The notes beneath the pieces were generated by a model, which saw only the letters and a list, made by a program, of their open reading frames with translations, was not told the DNA's origin and ran no database searches. Below, piece by piece: positions 28,114 to 38,116 of a stretch of DNA of 64,000 bases. Every line of letters starts with the position of its first letter. Within the stretch, counting starts at the first letter, position 1. The translations under genes were made by a program, and so were the position numbers. The stretch lies in assembly GCF_014201805.1 (NCBI RefSeq), contig NZ_JACHFK010000006.1, positions 186,001 to 250,000 on the forward strand, read 5' to 3'. This DNA is from Deinococcus metalli. Lineage in GTDB: Bacteria; Deinococcota; Deinococci; Deinococcales; Deinococcaceae.

Positions 28114-28749
28114 TCATTTCCGGCAGGTCAGGTCGACACGGAAGCTGGGGTCGGCCACGCTGAATTTTGCCTTGACACCGTCGGCGGTCGTCGGCTCGAT
28201 GTCCAGCAGGAATTTCTGGGCGGGCATGGCCTGCACGGCGTCGGCGGCCATCTTTTCCTCCGGGAAGACCGCGAAGGTGTACACGGTGCCGGTGCCCTGC
28301 GGGAGCTTGGCGTAGGTCTTGTCCTGCCACCCGCTGCGCCAGCTCTTGGCCCAGCTGTCGCCGTCCGCGAAGGTCACGTTCACCGCGCCGTTGTACTTGA
28401 TGCCGGCGTCGTCCATGCGCATGGTCTGCGTGGTGCCGTTCTTGAGTTCGATGGTCACGCCCCAGCCGTTGCCGTAGTACTGGTCCTGCACCGGCGCGAC
28501 CTTCGTGACGCGCATGCGCCAGATGCCGTTGAACAGCCACTCGTTCACGCAGCCGGACACGCTGGCCTTCTGGTTGGCGCCGCCCTGCGCAGCCAGCAGG
28601 CGTTGCAGGTCCGCGAGCTTGACGTAGGTGACGCCGCCGATCACGGTGGTCGGCACGGCAGTGGGCTGGCCGTTCAGGGGCAGGGTGACGCTGGCGGCGG
28701 AGGCGGCGGTGCTGAGGGCAGCGAGGACGGTCAGGGCAGTTCGGCGCAT
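28114..28749 (-). CDS. secreted hypothetical protein
   Basis: 211 residues with a signal peptide (MRRTALTVLAALSTAASA, then ASV). The segment VIGGVTYVKLADLQRLLAAQ near residues 37-56 looks like a copper-amine-oxidase-N-like or stalk-type repeat; the rest is beta-rich with two cysteines (SGCVNEW and the terminal LTCRK) that could form a disulfide. AAGGAGT precedes the ATG. Family not recognised beyond this. Confidence 0.75.
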   Translation of the reverse strand: MRRTALTVLAALSTAASAASVTLPLNGQPTAVPTTVIGGVTYVKLADLQRLLAAQGGANQKASVSGCVNEWLFNGIWRMRVTKVAPVQDQYYGNGWGVTIELKNGTTQTMRMDDAGIKYNGAVNVTFADGDSWAKSWRSGWQDKTYAKLPQGTGTVYTFAVFPEEKMAADAVQAMPAQKFLLDIEPTTADGVKAKFSVADPSFRVDLTCRK

Positions 28750-28905
28750 GGTGGACTCCTTGGGCAGGGACGAGGTCGGAAAGGGCCGCTGGGGGCGGGA
28801 AGGCCCCGCTGATCCGGAGCGTAGGCGGGGAGCCGTTGCGCGGGCGTTGCACTATGCCGACGTGCCCACCATCGCTACGCCCAACATCGCCGCGCCCACC
28901 ATGCC

Positions 28906-28926
28906 CTAACGAGCGTTTGTTAGACT
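28906..28926 (+). promoter_or_regulatory. operator-like palindrome and -10 box of the acyl-CoA carboxylase unit
   Basis: CTAACGAGCGTTTG (28906-28919) fits CNAACGNNCGTTNG, the site I recall for the TetR-family regulator PaaR of Thermus. A wider CTAAC/GTTAG symmetry reaches into the -10 box TAGACT (28921-28926), which lies 10 nt before the ATG. A repressor here would cover the -35 and spacer. Confidence 0.55.
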
Positions 28927-28936
28927 GCGGACCACA

Positions 28937-30607
28937 ATGACCCGATCCGACTCCAGCGCCCCCGCGGCGCCCGCCCTGTCGTCCGCATGGCCCGGCGCCC
29001 TGGCCCGGCTCGCGGCGGACCACGCCACGGTCCGGGCGGGCGGCGGTCCGAAGGCCCAGCAGCGCCAGCACGACAAGGGCCGCCTGACCGCCCGCGAACG
29101 CATCCGCCAGCTCATCGACGCCGCCGCGCCCTTCGACGAACTCATGACCTTCGCCGGCTGGGAGATGTACGCCGACGTGGGCGGATGTCCGTCGGGCGGC
29201 ACCGTCACCGGCATCGGCACCATCCACGGGCGGCCGTGGATGATCGTCGCCAACGACGCCACCGTCAAGGCCGGCGCGTTCTTCCCGATCACGGCCAAGA
29301 AGGTCATCCGCGCGCAGACCATCGCCCTGGAAAACCGCCTGCCGGTCGTGTATCTGGTGGACAGCGCCGGCGTCTACCTGCCCATGCAGGACGAGATCTT
29401 TCCAGATCAGGACGACTTCGGGCGGGTGTTCTACCTCAACGCCCGCATGAGCGCGCGCGGTATCCCGCAGATCGCGGCGATCATGGGCAACTGCGTGGCC
29501 GGCGGCGCGTACCTGCCGGTCATGTGCGACACGCTGATCATGACCGAGGGCTCGGGGCTGTACCTCGCCGGGCCGGCGCTGGTGAAGGCTGCCATCGGGC
29601 AGGTCGTGGACTCGGAGGATCTGGGCGGCGCGGCCATGCACGCGGGCATCGCCGGCACCGTGGACTACCGGGAGCCGGACGACGAACACGCCCTGAAGCG
29701 CATCCGCGCGCTGGCCGACCTGTACGCGCCGGGCGACCCCGCCCCCTTTGCCCGGCGCCGCCGCGACCCCCTGCCCGCCCCGGAGCGTGACCTCACGGAC
29801 CTCGTCGGCTTCGACGGCAGCAGGCCCTATGACGTGCGCGACGTCATCACGGCGCTCGTGGACGGAGGCGAGTTCCACGAGTTCAAGGCCGAGTACGGCG
29901 AAACCGTGGTGTGCGGCTTCGCCCGCGTGGGCGGCTATCCGGTCGCGTTCGTCGCCAACCAGCGCACCGTGATCCGCAAGAAACTCAAGGCGGGCGGCGA
30001 ACCCGGCCTGCGCAGCCGCATCGAGGTCGGCGGCGTGATCTACGGCGACAGCGCCGACAAGGCCGCGCGTTTCATCCTGGACGCCAACCAGGCCGGCGTG
30101 CCGCTGGTATTCCTGTCGGACGTGACCGGCTTCATGGTCGGCCGCGATTCCGAGCAGGAGGGCATCATCCGGCGCGGCGCGAAGCTGGTAAACGCCGTGA
30201 GCAACAGCGTCGTGCCCAAGATCACCATCATCACCGGCGGGAGCTTCGGGGCCGGAAACTACGCCATGAACGGCAAGGCCTACGCGCCGCGCTTCCTGTT
30301 CGCGTGGCCCAGTGCCAAGTACGCCGTCATGAGCGGCAACGCCGCCGCCAAGACCCTGCTCGACATCCAGCTCGCCGCCCTGAAACGCGCCGGCACCGAA
30401 CCCGACGACGACGAGCTTCAGGCGCTGTACGACGAGATCAAGGCCAAGTACGACACCGAACTCGACCCCCGCTACGCCGCCGCCCGCCTGTGGGTGGACG
30501 AGATCATCGCCCCGAACGACACCCGCGACCGCCTGATCCGCGCCCTGGACGCCTGTGCCCAGAACCCCGAGCAGGACGAGTTCCGGGTCGGGGTGTTCCA
30601 GGTGTAA
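28937..30607 (+). CDS. acyl-CoA carboxylase, carboxyltransferase (beta) subunit, methylcrotonoyl-CoA type
   Basis: 556 residues. It transfers carboxyl from biotin to an acyl-CoA. Two crotonase-fold halves with oxyanion GG turns; the N-half stretch DSAGVYLPMQDEIFPDQDDF, MGNCVAGGAYLPVM and GEV-like GQVVDSEDLGG match the 3-methylcrotonoyl-CoA carboxylase beta group of leucine degradation better than propionyl-CoA carboxylase. No biotin/alpha subunit gene is next to it. It is followed by an acyl-CoA dehydrogenase, consistent with leucine or branched-acid breakdown, and is preceded by a TetR-type operator-like site. Confidence 0.88.
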   Translation: MTRSDSSAPAAPALSSAWPGALARLAADHATVRAGGGPKAQQRQHDKGRLTARERIRQLIDAAAPFDELMTFAGWEMYADVGGCPSGGTVTGIGTIHGRPWMIVANDATVKAGAFFPITAKKVIRAQTIALENRLPVVYLVDSAGVYLPMQDEIFPDQDDFGRVFYLNARMSARGIPQIAAIMGNCVAGGAYLPVMCDTLIMTEGSGLYLAGPALVKAAIGQVVDSEDLGGAAMHAGIAGTVDYREPDDEHALKRIRALADLYAPGDPAPFARRRRDPLPAPERDLTDLVGFDGSRPYDVRDVITALVDGGEFHEFKAEYGETVVCGFARVGGYPVAFVANQRTVIRKKLKAGGEPGLRSRIEVGGVIYGDSADKAARFILDANQAGVPLVFLSDVTGFMVGRDSEQEGIIRRGAKLVNAVSNSVVPKITIITGGSFGAGNYAMNGKAYAPRFLFAWPSAKYAVMSGNAAAKTLLDIQLAALKRAGTEPDDDELQALYDEIKAKYDTELDPRYAAARLWVDEIIAPNDTRDRLIRALDACAQNPEQDEFRVGVFQV

Positions 30608-30708
30608 AGCTGCCTGGCCGTCCAGTGGTCTCACCGCCGCCCTGAACCCGCTTCCCACCTGTCAGGCCGCTGCACTTCACACGGTCAGACGCTCCGAAGG
30701 AGTCCCCC

Positions 30709-31917
<1,209 letters not shown>

Positions 31918-31947
31918 GGACCGACCTGCCGGGTGCCACAATCCCTC

Positions 31948-32964
31948 ATGACGATTCGAAGGGGACTGACGCTCGGCGCAGTGGGGCTGGCCGCGTGGTG
32001 GCTCGTGAAGCGCCGCGCGGCCTCATACCCGCAGCTGAATCCGGAACTGCGTTCGCCGTTCGTGCGGCTGTGGACGCCCCCCTTCACGGCGGGCGTGGTG
32101 TCCGTGATGCAGGCGCTCCAGGGGTGGGCAAAGGCGCCCGTGGTGCCCCCGGACGTGCAGGTCGAGGAGCGCCGTATTCCCGGCCCGGCGGGGGCGCCGG
32201 ACGTGCTGGTGTACGTGTACCGGCCGCACGGGCTGCCGGCCGGCGCGGCGGCCATCCTGAACATCCACGGCGGCGGATATGTGACCGGATCGGCGGCGGC
32301 CTACCACCCGCAGAGCGCGTCCTACGCGCGGGACCTCGGGGTGGTGGTCGTGGGGGTCGAATACCGCCTGGCCCCCGGCACGCCGTTTCCCGGCCCGCTG
32401 GAGGACTGCTACGCCGCGCTGATATGGATGGCCCGACACGCGGACGCACTGGGTCTGGACCCGGCCCGCATCGCGCTGGTGGGCGACAGCGCCGGCGGCG
32501 GGCTTGCAGCGGCCCTGGCACAGCTCGCGCATGACCGGGCCGAAGTCCGTCCGGCCTTCCAGCTCCTGTATTACCCGATGCTGGACGACCGCACGGCCCT
32601 GACCGCCGCGCACGAGGACCGCGGGGACTTCATCTGGCGGCCTGCCTCTAACCTCTACGGTTGGACGGCGTACCTGGGCCGCCCGCCACGCCCGGACTCC
32701 GCCCCCGAGTACGCCGTGCCCGCCCGCCGCGCCGACCTGAGCGGCCTGTCGCCCGCGTGGATCGGCGTGGGGACCCTCGACCTGTTCTGCCCGGAAGACC
32801 GAGAGTACGCCCGCCGCCTGACCGGAGCGGGCGTGCCGTGCGAGTACCACGAGGTGCCGGGCGCGTACCACGCCTTCGAGCGCTTCGCGCCGCAGTCCAG
32901 CGTGGCCGGGACGTTCACGGCGTCGGCGCTGAACGCGCTGCGGCGGGGGCTGGGGTTGGCTTGA
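31948..32964 (+). CDS. alpha/beta hydrolase, hormone-sensitive-lipase (Aes) family esterase
   Basis: 338 residues. The first about 20 are hydrophobic with a basic patch, possibly a membrane anchor. The oxyanion motif HGGGY is at about 108-112 and the nucleophile motif GDSAGG near 179-184; an acidic residue in FCPEDREYA and the histidine in GAYHAFERF complete the triad. Acts on short-chain acyl esters by family. 30 bp after the dehydrogenase stop; may be in the same transcript. The start is set by the ATG rather than the longer frame upstream because the conserved part begins soon after. Confidence 0.85.
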   Translation: MTIRRGLTLGAVGLAAWWLVKRRAASYPQLNPELRSPFVRLWTPPFTAGVVSVMQALQGWAKAPVVPPDVQVEERRIPGPAGAPDVLVYVYRPHGLPAGAAAILNIHGGGYVTGSAAAYHPQSASYARDLGVVVVGVEYRLAPGTPFPGPLEDCYAALIWMARHADALGLDPARIALVGDSAGGGLAAALAQLAHDRAEVRPAFQLLYYPMLDDRTALTAAHEDRGDFIWRPASNLYGWTAYLGRPPRPDSAPEYAVPARRADLSGLSPAWIGVGTLDLFCPEDREYARRLTGAGVPCEYHEVPGAYHAFERFAPQSSVAGTFTASALNALRRGLGLA

Positions 32965-32970
32965 GCACGT

Positions 32971-33924
32971 TCACACCGGGATGTCCACCCGGGGGCGAAT
33001 CGGCACGCTCTCCCGGTGCCGCTCTATGACCAGCCCCACGTCGGTGAGCGTGATGGTGTCCAGCATCGGCCGGTAGTACTGGAGCCGCGCCGCGACGGCG
33101 GGCAGGTCGTACGTCCAGTACAGGCCCATCAGCGGATTCAGCCACAGTTCGCTGCCGTGGGTGCGACTGGTGGCGTGGTGGTTCCCGTAGTGCCCGTCAA
33201 TGGCGCCGACGATGCTGCTGTTCACGATGCTGGTGTACCGCGGCATCATCTCGAAGACCGCCTCGCAGGCGTCCTTGTACTTCTGCACCGGGGGCATATC
33301 CGGTGTCAGGCTGAACGCGCCCAGGTACGCACCGTGGCGGGCAAGGTCGGCCGTCGCCTCCAGATAGTGTGCGTGGCACACGCCGTGGAACCGGTCGACG
33401 CCGAAGCCCAGGCACGCGAGTAGTTTCTGCGGGCCGGCGACCTCATTCACGGCGACCAGGCTGGCCGCGTCCTCGTGCGGCGTGCCCAGGTCAACCTCGT
33501 CGCCGCGCATCAGCGAGTCGGTGCCGCCGTCCACCAGGATCACGGTGTCGACCTTCAGGTGCTGCACGAGAGCCTCGTACGCGGTCTTCAGGGGCTGCAC
33601 CCCGACTTTTCGCAGGGCGTAGACGGTACTGGGCTCCCCCTGTGTGGCCAGCCAGCGGGACAGCCAGTACTCGGGGAAATAATCGCCGGGATACACGCTG
33701 TCATCGGGCGTGACCTCGACGATGGCGGGAGCGAGGGGTTTCGGCGGGAACACGGCGAGGCTGGTGAAGGAGTAGTTGGCGAGGAACACCTGTTTGCCCT
33801 CGGCCCGCAGCGCGAAGTACAGGGGCAGGCCGCAGAACACGTCAAATCCCCCGCCCATGCCGGCGATCAGGACGCGGCGTGAGTTCTGCACCCGGCGGAG
33901 GAAGGGCAACTCGAGGGCCTTCAT
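32971..33924 (-). CDS. DUF1152 domain-containing protein
   Basis: 317 residues, soluble. The glycine-rich motif LIAGMGGGFDVFCG near residue 19-32 and ILVDGGTDSLMRGDE near the middle define the DUF1152 family, whose function is unknown. The repeated aspartates look like a nucleotide- or metal-binding site. Convergent with the esterase gene (6 bp apart). No ribosome binding site is obvious. Confidence 0.82.
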   Translation of the reverse strand: MKALELPFLRRVQNSRRVLIAGMGGGFDVFCGLPLYFALRAEGKQVFLANYSFTSLAVFPPKPLAPAIVEVTPDDSVYPGDYFPEYWLSRWLATQGEPSTVYALRKVGVQPLKTAYEALVQHLKVDTVILVDGGTDSLMRGDEVDLGTPHEDAASLVAVNEVAGPQKLLACLGFGVDRFHGVCHAHYLEATADLARHGAYLGAFSLTPDMPPVQKYKDACEAVFEMMPRYTSIVNSSIVGAIDGHYGNHHATSRTHGSELWLNPLMGLYWTYDLPAVAARLQYYRPMLDTITLTDVGLVIERHRESVPIRPRVDIPV

Positions 33925-33956
33925 ACGGCGGACATTCTGGCAGGGGAGACTGAGGT

Positions 33957-34628
33957 GTGCAGCTCAAGTCCGCCGTCGCCGCGCTGCTCCTGGGGAGCGG
34001 CCCTACCCAGGCCGTGCCCGCCCGGGCCATCACCGCTCCGGCCATATCCGACCGTTATCACATCACCTTCAGCCCCGAGCGCACGCGCCTGACGCTGGCG
34101 TACATCCGGCAGCATTACGACCCGGCCGCCACCTCGGTCCATATTCAGCCGCGCATGGTCGTGCTGCACTGGACAGCCTCGGCCACGCTGCAGCAGGCCC
34201 TGGCGGAACTCATGCCGGAGCGGCTGTCGGGCCGGGCGGACATCCGCCGCGGCGGGCTGCTGAACGTGGGCGCGCACTATCTGGTCGACCGTGACGGCAC
34301 CATCTACCGCCTGATAGACGACACGCTGATGGCCCGGCACGTGATCGGCCTGAACCGCGCGGCCATCGGCATCGAGAATGTCGGCACGAACGACCTCACG
34401 GCCGCCCAGGTAAGGGCAGACACGCAGCTGGTCGAGTGGCTGACCACCCGCCACGACCTGACCACCCTCATCGGGCATGCCGAGTACGGCCGCTTCCGGG
34501 GCTCGACGCTGTGGGAAGAGCGCGAGCTCGGGTACTTCACGCGCAAGAGCGATCCCGGAGCGGCGTTCATGGCACAGGTGCGCGCGGCGCTCGCGGCCGA
34601 TGGAGTACGGCTCCGGTCGGCACCGTGA
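33957..34628 (+). CDS. N-acetylmuramoyl-L-alanine amidase (amidase_2 type), exported
   Basis: 223 residues, short N-terminal signal-like segment (LKSAVAALLLGSGPTQAVPA). The amidase_2 zinc site is seen as VVLHWTAS (first His), VGAHYLVDRDG and IGHAEYG (later His). It would cleave the peptide from peptidoglycan sugar. GTG start preceded by GGGGAGA at 33947-33953. Divergent from the DUF1152 gene. Confidence 0.85.
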   Translation: MQLKSAVAALLLGSGPTQAVPARAITAPAISDRYHITFSPERTRLTLAYIRQHYDPAATSVHIQPRMVVLHWTASATLQQALAELMPERLSGRADIRRGGLLNVGAHYLVDRDGTIYRLIDDTLMARHVIGLNRAAIGIENVGTNDLTAAQVRADTQLVEWLTTRHDLTTLIGHAEYGRFRGSTLWEERELGYFTRKSDPGAAFMAQVRAALAADGVRLRSAP

Positions 34629-34630
34629 AT

Positions 34631-34658
34631 ACGCGCCCACACATGACTGTGGGCGCGT
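34631..34658. terminator. bidirectional terminator hairpin
   Basis: ACGCGCCCACA/TGTGGGCGCGT, an 11-bp stem with a 6-nt loop, followed by GTTCGTG. It lies between two convergent genes. Confidence 0.75.
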
Positions 34659-34679
34659 GTTCGTGCAGTTCGTGGCGCT

Positions 34680-36416
34680 TCAGTTCACGACGTGGGCGTA
34701 CTTGAAGGTGTACTTCTTGGCCCAGTTCATGGGCACGTACGCGAAGCCGCTGTCGCCCCAGCAGTCGCCCCAGGAGTTGCGGATCACGAGGTAGCCGCCG
34801 CTCACCCAGCGGCTCTGCGGGAGGTACTGCTTGGTCTCGGCCTCGGTCAGGTAGTCCACCAGCAGCACGGCGTGATTGCTGCCCGGCGCGTCGATGTCGC
34901 CGTTCACGGGCAGGTCCGGCACGAAACCCGAGGCGTCCGGTTGCAGGTAGCGGGAATCCACGGAGATCACCACAGGCTCGGTCCACGAGGCCATCGCGTA
35001 GTTCATGATCCGCGTGGCGTTGTCGGCGGCATTCGAGGCGGTGGTGGGGGGCCGCAGCCACGCGTCCACACGGGTTTTCCAGTTCAGGGTCTGGGCCGCG
35101 TACAGGTTGGTGTTGCCCGCGACGTTGAGCACACCGCAGGCGTAGACGCCGAAGAAGGTCGCGCATACGACCGGGTACTCGTGGCTGGTCTGACTGCACC
35201 AGTTCTGGAACTTGCCGAACACCTTGGCAAAGGTCGCGTCGTAGCCCTTGCACACGCCCGTGTAGGTCTGCTTCTGGCCCTCTGGGGCGGCGGGCCACTG
35301 GGACGCGGCGTTGTAGTACCACGACGTTTCCAGCACCGGGCTGTACTTGCGGTCGAAGAACGCCTGGAACGCGGCGATGGTGTCCTCGCCGTCGCTGGCG
35401 ACGTTGCCCAGCAGCGCCTTGTCCTGGCCGCGCACGTCGTACTTCAGGTAAGCGCTCGCGGCCTGCTCGCTGAAGTTCCAGCGCTTGCCGGTCGCCTGCG
35501 CCTTGAGGTCTTCCATGTACGCCGTGATGGCGAAGGCCCAGCACACGCCCCGGCTGCCCTGGGACTTCACAGCGGTCCAGCGCTGGGCACTGGGCAGGAA
35601 GCCCGCGTAGTGGTACAGGCCGGTGGCGCTCCAGCCCTCGCAGCGGGCCTTGCTGCCGGCGCGGTCGTAGTAGCCCTTCCCGAAGATGTTGATGGCGCCC
35701 TCTTCCTCGGTGGGGTTGTCGAGCGTCTGCGCCTTCAGGCCGGTCAGGGCGCGGGCGGGCGACTTCAGGCTGGCGCCGACGCGCTGCATGGCGCTTTCCA
35801 GCGACGCGCGCGCCTTCTGCACGTCGCCGAGGCTGGCGGTGGTCAGGCGCTGCGGGTCCGTCAGGTTGTACGGGCTGAGGTCCACGCCGCTGCGCTGCGC
35901 GCTGTCCACCAGCGTGCGGTAGTCGCCGGCGTACGCGGGGCGCTGCACGGTCACGTCGGCCAGGGCGTGCAGGGCGGCCACGTAGCCCGGCAGTTCGGTG
36001 ATCGGCCGGTTCACGCGCACGCTGCCCAGGGCGCCGTCCCCGGGCATGGGAATGGTCGTCGTGTCGCCCGGCGTGCCGGTCAGAGGCCCCAGGGACGACA
36101 GCAGCGCCGGGTCCGCCTGCCCGATCTCTGTCTTCCACATCTGCACCCGGGTGGGCGACGCGGCGTCCGCCTGCGCGAGGTCGCTCTGCTCCTGCGGCGT
36201 CACGAAGCGGAACTGGCCGCTGGACACCAGGTCCGCCAGCGTGGCGGCATCGACTGTCTGGGCGCCGTCGGGTGGGGTGGTGGCGTCCAGGGTGGGCGCG
36301 GCCTGCAGGGTGGTGCGCTGCGCGGCGCTCAGGCCGTCGCTGGGAGTGCTGCTGCCGCCGCAGGCGGTCAGGATCAGGGCCAGGGTCAGGAGCGCGGCTT
36401 CGCGGTGTCGGTTCAT
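34680..36416 (-). CDS. papain-like cysteine peptidase (C1 family), predicted lipoprotein
   Basis: 578 residues. Signal with lipobox LTAC (cysteine at about residue 19), so anchored to a membrane. A long N-terminal region (20-250) of unknown fold is followed by a C1 peptidase domain: Gln/Cys site in VKSQGSRGVCWAFA (Cys near 289), His in SNHAVLLVDY (near 515), Asn in VIRNSWGDCWGDSG (near 547). The gap between Cys and His is much longer than in papain, with several additional cysteines that could form disulfides. Probably a secreted protease. Papain-like lipoproteins of this size are uncommon in bacteria. Confidence 0.85.
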   Translation of the reverse strand: MNRHREAALLTLALILTACGGSSTPSDGLSAAQRTTLQAAPTLDATTPPDGAQTVDAATLADLVSSGQFRFVTPQEQSDLAQADAASPTRVQMWKTEIGQADPALLSSLGPLTGTPGDTTTIPMPGDGALGSVRVNRPITELPGYVAALHALADVTVQRPAYAGDYRTLVDSAQRSGVDLSPYNLTDPQRLTTASLGDVQKARASLESAMQRVGASLKSPARALTGLKAQTLDNPTEEEGAINIFGKGYYDRAGSKARCEGWSATGLYHYAGFLPSAQRWTAVKSQGSRGVCWAFAITAYMEDLKAQATGKRWNFSEQAASAYLKYDVRGQDKALLGNVASDGEDTIAAFQAFFDRKYSPVLETSWYYNAASQWPAAPEGQKQTYTGVCKGYDATFAKVFGKFQNWCSQTSHEYPVVCATFFGVYACGVLNVAGNTNLYAAQTLNWKTRVDAWLRPPTTASNAADNATRIMNYAMASWTEPVVISVDSRYLQPDASGFVPDLPVNGDIDAPGSNHAVLLVDYLTEAETKQYLPQSRWVSGGYLVIRNSWGDCWGDSGFAYVPMNWAKKYTFKYAHVVN

Positions 36417-36519
36417 CGTTCCCTCCGGTCGCCAGGGTGACGGGCATGCCGTTGCGCGGGTGTTGCATGGCGCCGGGGCGGCGTTGCGGGGCTCCGTTCA
36501 GGTATGGTCACCGTGAGCC

Positions 36520-37203
36520 ATGGGGTCACGGATCGATGCGCTGGTGCTGGACCTCTGCGGAGCGGACACCCATCCGCTCGCTGCCCGGCTGCGCGGCTGG
36601 GCGCAGGCATCCAGGGCGGTTGCGGCCTTCCTGGAGGCCAACGCCAGCAAGGTGCGCCGCAAGCTGCGCGTGCCCGGTCCGGCGGCCCTCGCGGACGTGG
36701 AGGCGGAACTCGCGGTCGCCGCGTGGCTGCTGCGCGAGCGGCGCTGGACGCTGGCCTACGAGCCGCTCGCTGCGTCCGGCGGCCGGGGGCCGGATTTCCG
36801 GGTGGCCGCGCCGGACGGCAGCGGGGCCTTCTTCGTGGAAGTCACCCGCCTGCGCGACATGGACGGCGACCCGGCGTTGCGTCTGGCGCGGGCGCTGACC
36901 GACAAGGTGGGACAGCTCCCGGCGGGGGCGGTCAACGTCGTGGCCGCCGTGCTGCCATCCGGGGTGGACGGCGCAGCGCTGCTCGCGGACGCCCTGCGGC
37001 GGCTCGACCGGGCGGCGGGCGGCCAGGACGGTGCGGGCGGGCTGGACGGCCGGGCCTTCGCGCGGGGTCGGCCCCGGCTGGGCGCGGTGCTGCTCGCGGA
37101 CGTGGACGACGCGGGCGCCCTGCACGCTGACGTGCACCTCCTGCCCGGCGCGCGCCACCAGCTGCCGCCGGAGACCGTGCGGCGGCTGCGGGCGCTGGGG
37201 TGA
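36520..37203 (+). CDS. hypothetical protein, possible PD-(D/E)XK nuclease-like fold
   Basis: 227 residues, no signal. The middle reads GRGPDFRVAAPDGSGAFFVE, a PD...E-x pattern in which the D and E are 16 residues apart and separated by a beta hairpin, as in PD-(D/E)XK nucleases; the usual lysine is replaced (EVT). TATGGT lies 11 nt before the ATG. Orphan; no restriction or repair partner adjacent. Confidence 0.6.
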   Translation: MGSRIDALVLDLCGADTHPLAARLRGWAQASRAVAAFLEANASKVRRKLRVPGPAALADVEAELAVAAWLLRERRWTLAYEPLAASGGRGPDFRVAAPDGSGAFFVEVTRLRDMDGDPALRLARALTDKVGQLPAGAVNVVAAVLPSGVDGAALLADALRRLDRAAGGQDGAGGLDGRAFARGRPRLGAVLLADVDDAGALHADVHLLPGARHQLPPETVRRLRALG

Positions 37204-37209
37204 TCCGCT

Positions 37210-38088
37210 TCAGGCCAGCGTGCGCCGCAGAAACGCCCGCACGACGTCCAGGAACTCGCCGTGCTGCTCAACGAACGGCATGTGGCCGCTGTCCTCGAAG
37301 ACGTGGACCTCGCCGGCCGGTGCGCGCCGCGCCACGAGTTCCCCGGCCTGGGGCGGGCACGTGCGGTCCAGGCGGCCCGCGAGGACGAGCAGCGGCTGCG
37401 TGACCGCGCCCATGCGCTCCTCGACCTCGATTCCCCCGTAGCCGGCCACGCTGAAGCGCCGCAGCACGTCCGGCGCGTAGCGGGGGTGCAGGGCGTCCGT
37501 GTGCGCTCCGTACTCCGCAACGCGGGGGTCGAGCGGGTCACCGAAATGCCACGGCATCTGCTCGCGCATCAGGCGCGCGAAGTCCGCTTCCGTCCGCACG
37601 TTCGCCTCGTCTGCCCACGACGCCCGCACCCGCTCGCGCAGGGCCAGCGGCTCGAAGGTCTCCAGCCGCGCGGGAATGTCCTCCAGCCAGCGCGAGGACC
37701 CGACCCCGCAGCACGCGATGGTCGCGGCCGCCGCGCCGGGAAAGTCGGCGGCATGCTGGAGCGCCACGAAGGCCCCGTACGAGTGCCCGAATACCGCGTA
37801 CTCCGGCGCGTTCAGGGCGGCGGCCACGCGGCTGACATCGGCGGCCATCTGCGTCAGGGTCCACGTGTCTGTCGGCGCGTCGCGGTCGCTGCGGCCCTGG
37901 GCGCGCTGGTCGAGGATCACGAGCTGCACGGTGTCGGCCAGCGGGTCGAGATACGTGCCGAATTCGGTGTGGTCCAGGCCGGGGCCGCCGTGCAGCACGA
38001 TCAGCGGCGGGCGGGTTCCGTCCCCCACGACGCGGGCGTGCAGGCGCGTGTCCCCGATGTCCAGCGTGCGGAAGTCGCTGTGGGTCAT
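37210..38088 (-). CDS. alpha/beta hydrolase, proline iminopeptidase-like
   Basis: 292 residues. HGGPGLDHTEF supplies the oxyanion hole, FGHSYGAFVAL the nucleophile Ser, and GRLDRTCPP plus EDSGHMPFVEQ the Asp and His. HGGPG favours the S33 (prolyl aminopeptidase-like) branch. The start is supported by TAGCCT ending 6 nt before the ATG. Confidence 0.87.
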   Translation of the reverse strand: MTHSDFRTLDIGDTRLHARVVGDGTRPPLIVLHGGPGLDHTEFGTYLDPLADTVQLVILDQRAQGRSDRDAPTDTWTLTQMAADVSRVAAALNAPEYAVFGHSYGAFVALQHAADFPGAAAATIACCGVGSSRWLEDIPARLETFEPLALRERVRASWADEANVRTEADFARLMREQMPWHFGDPLDPRVAEYGAHTDALHPRYAPDVLRRFSVAGYGGIEVEERMGAVTQPLLVLAGRLDRTCPPQAGELVARRAPAGEVHVFEDSGHMPFVEQHGEFLDVVRAFLRRTLA

Positions 38089-38116
38089 GCGTGCAGGCTA
38101 GCGCCCGTCGCCCGTC

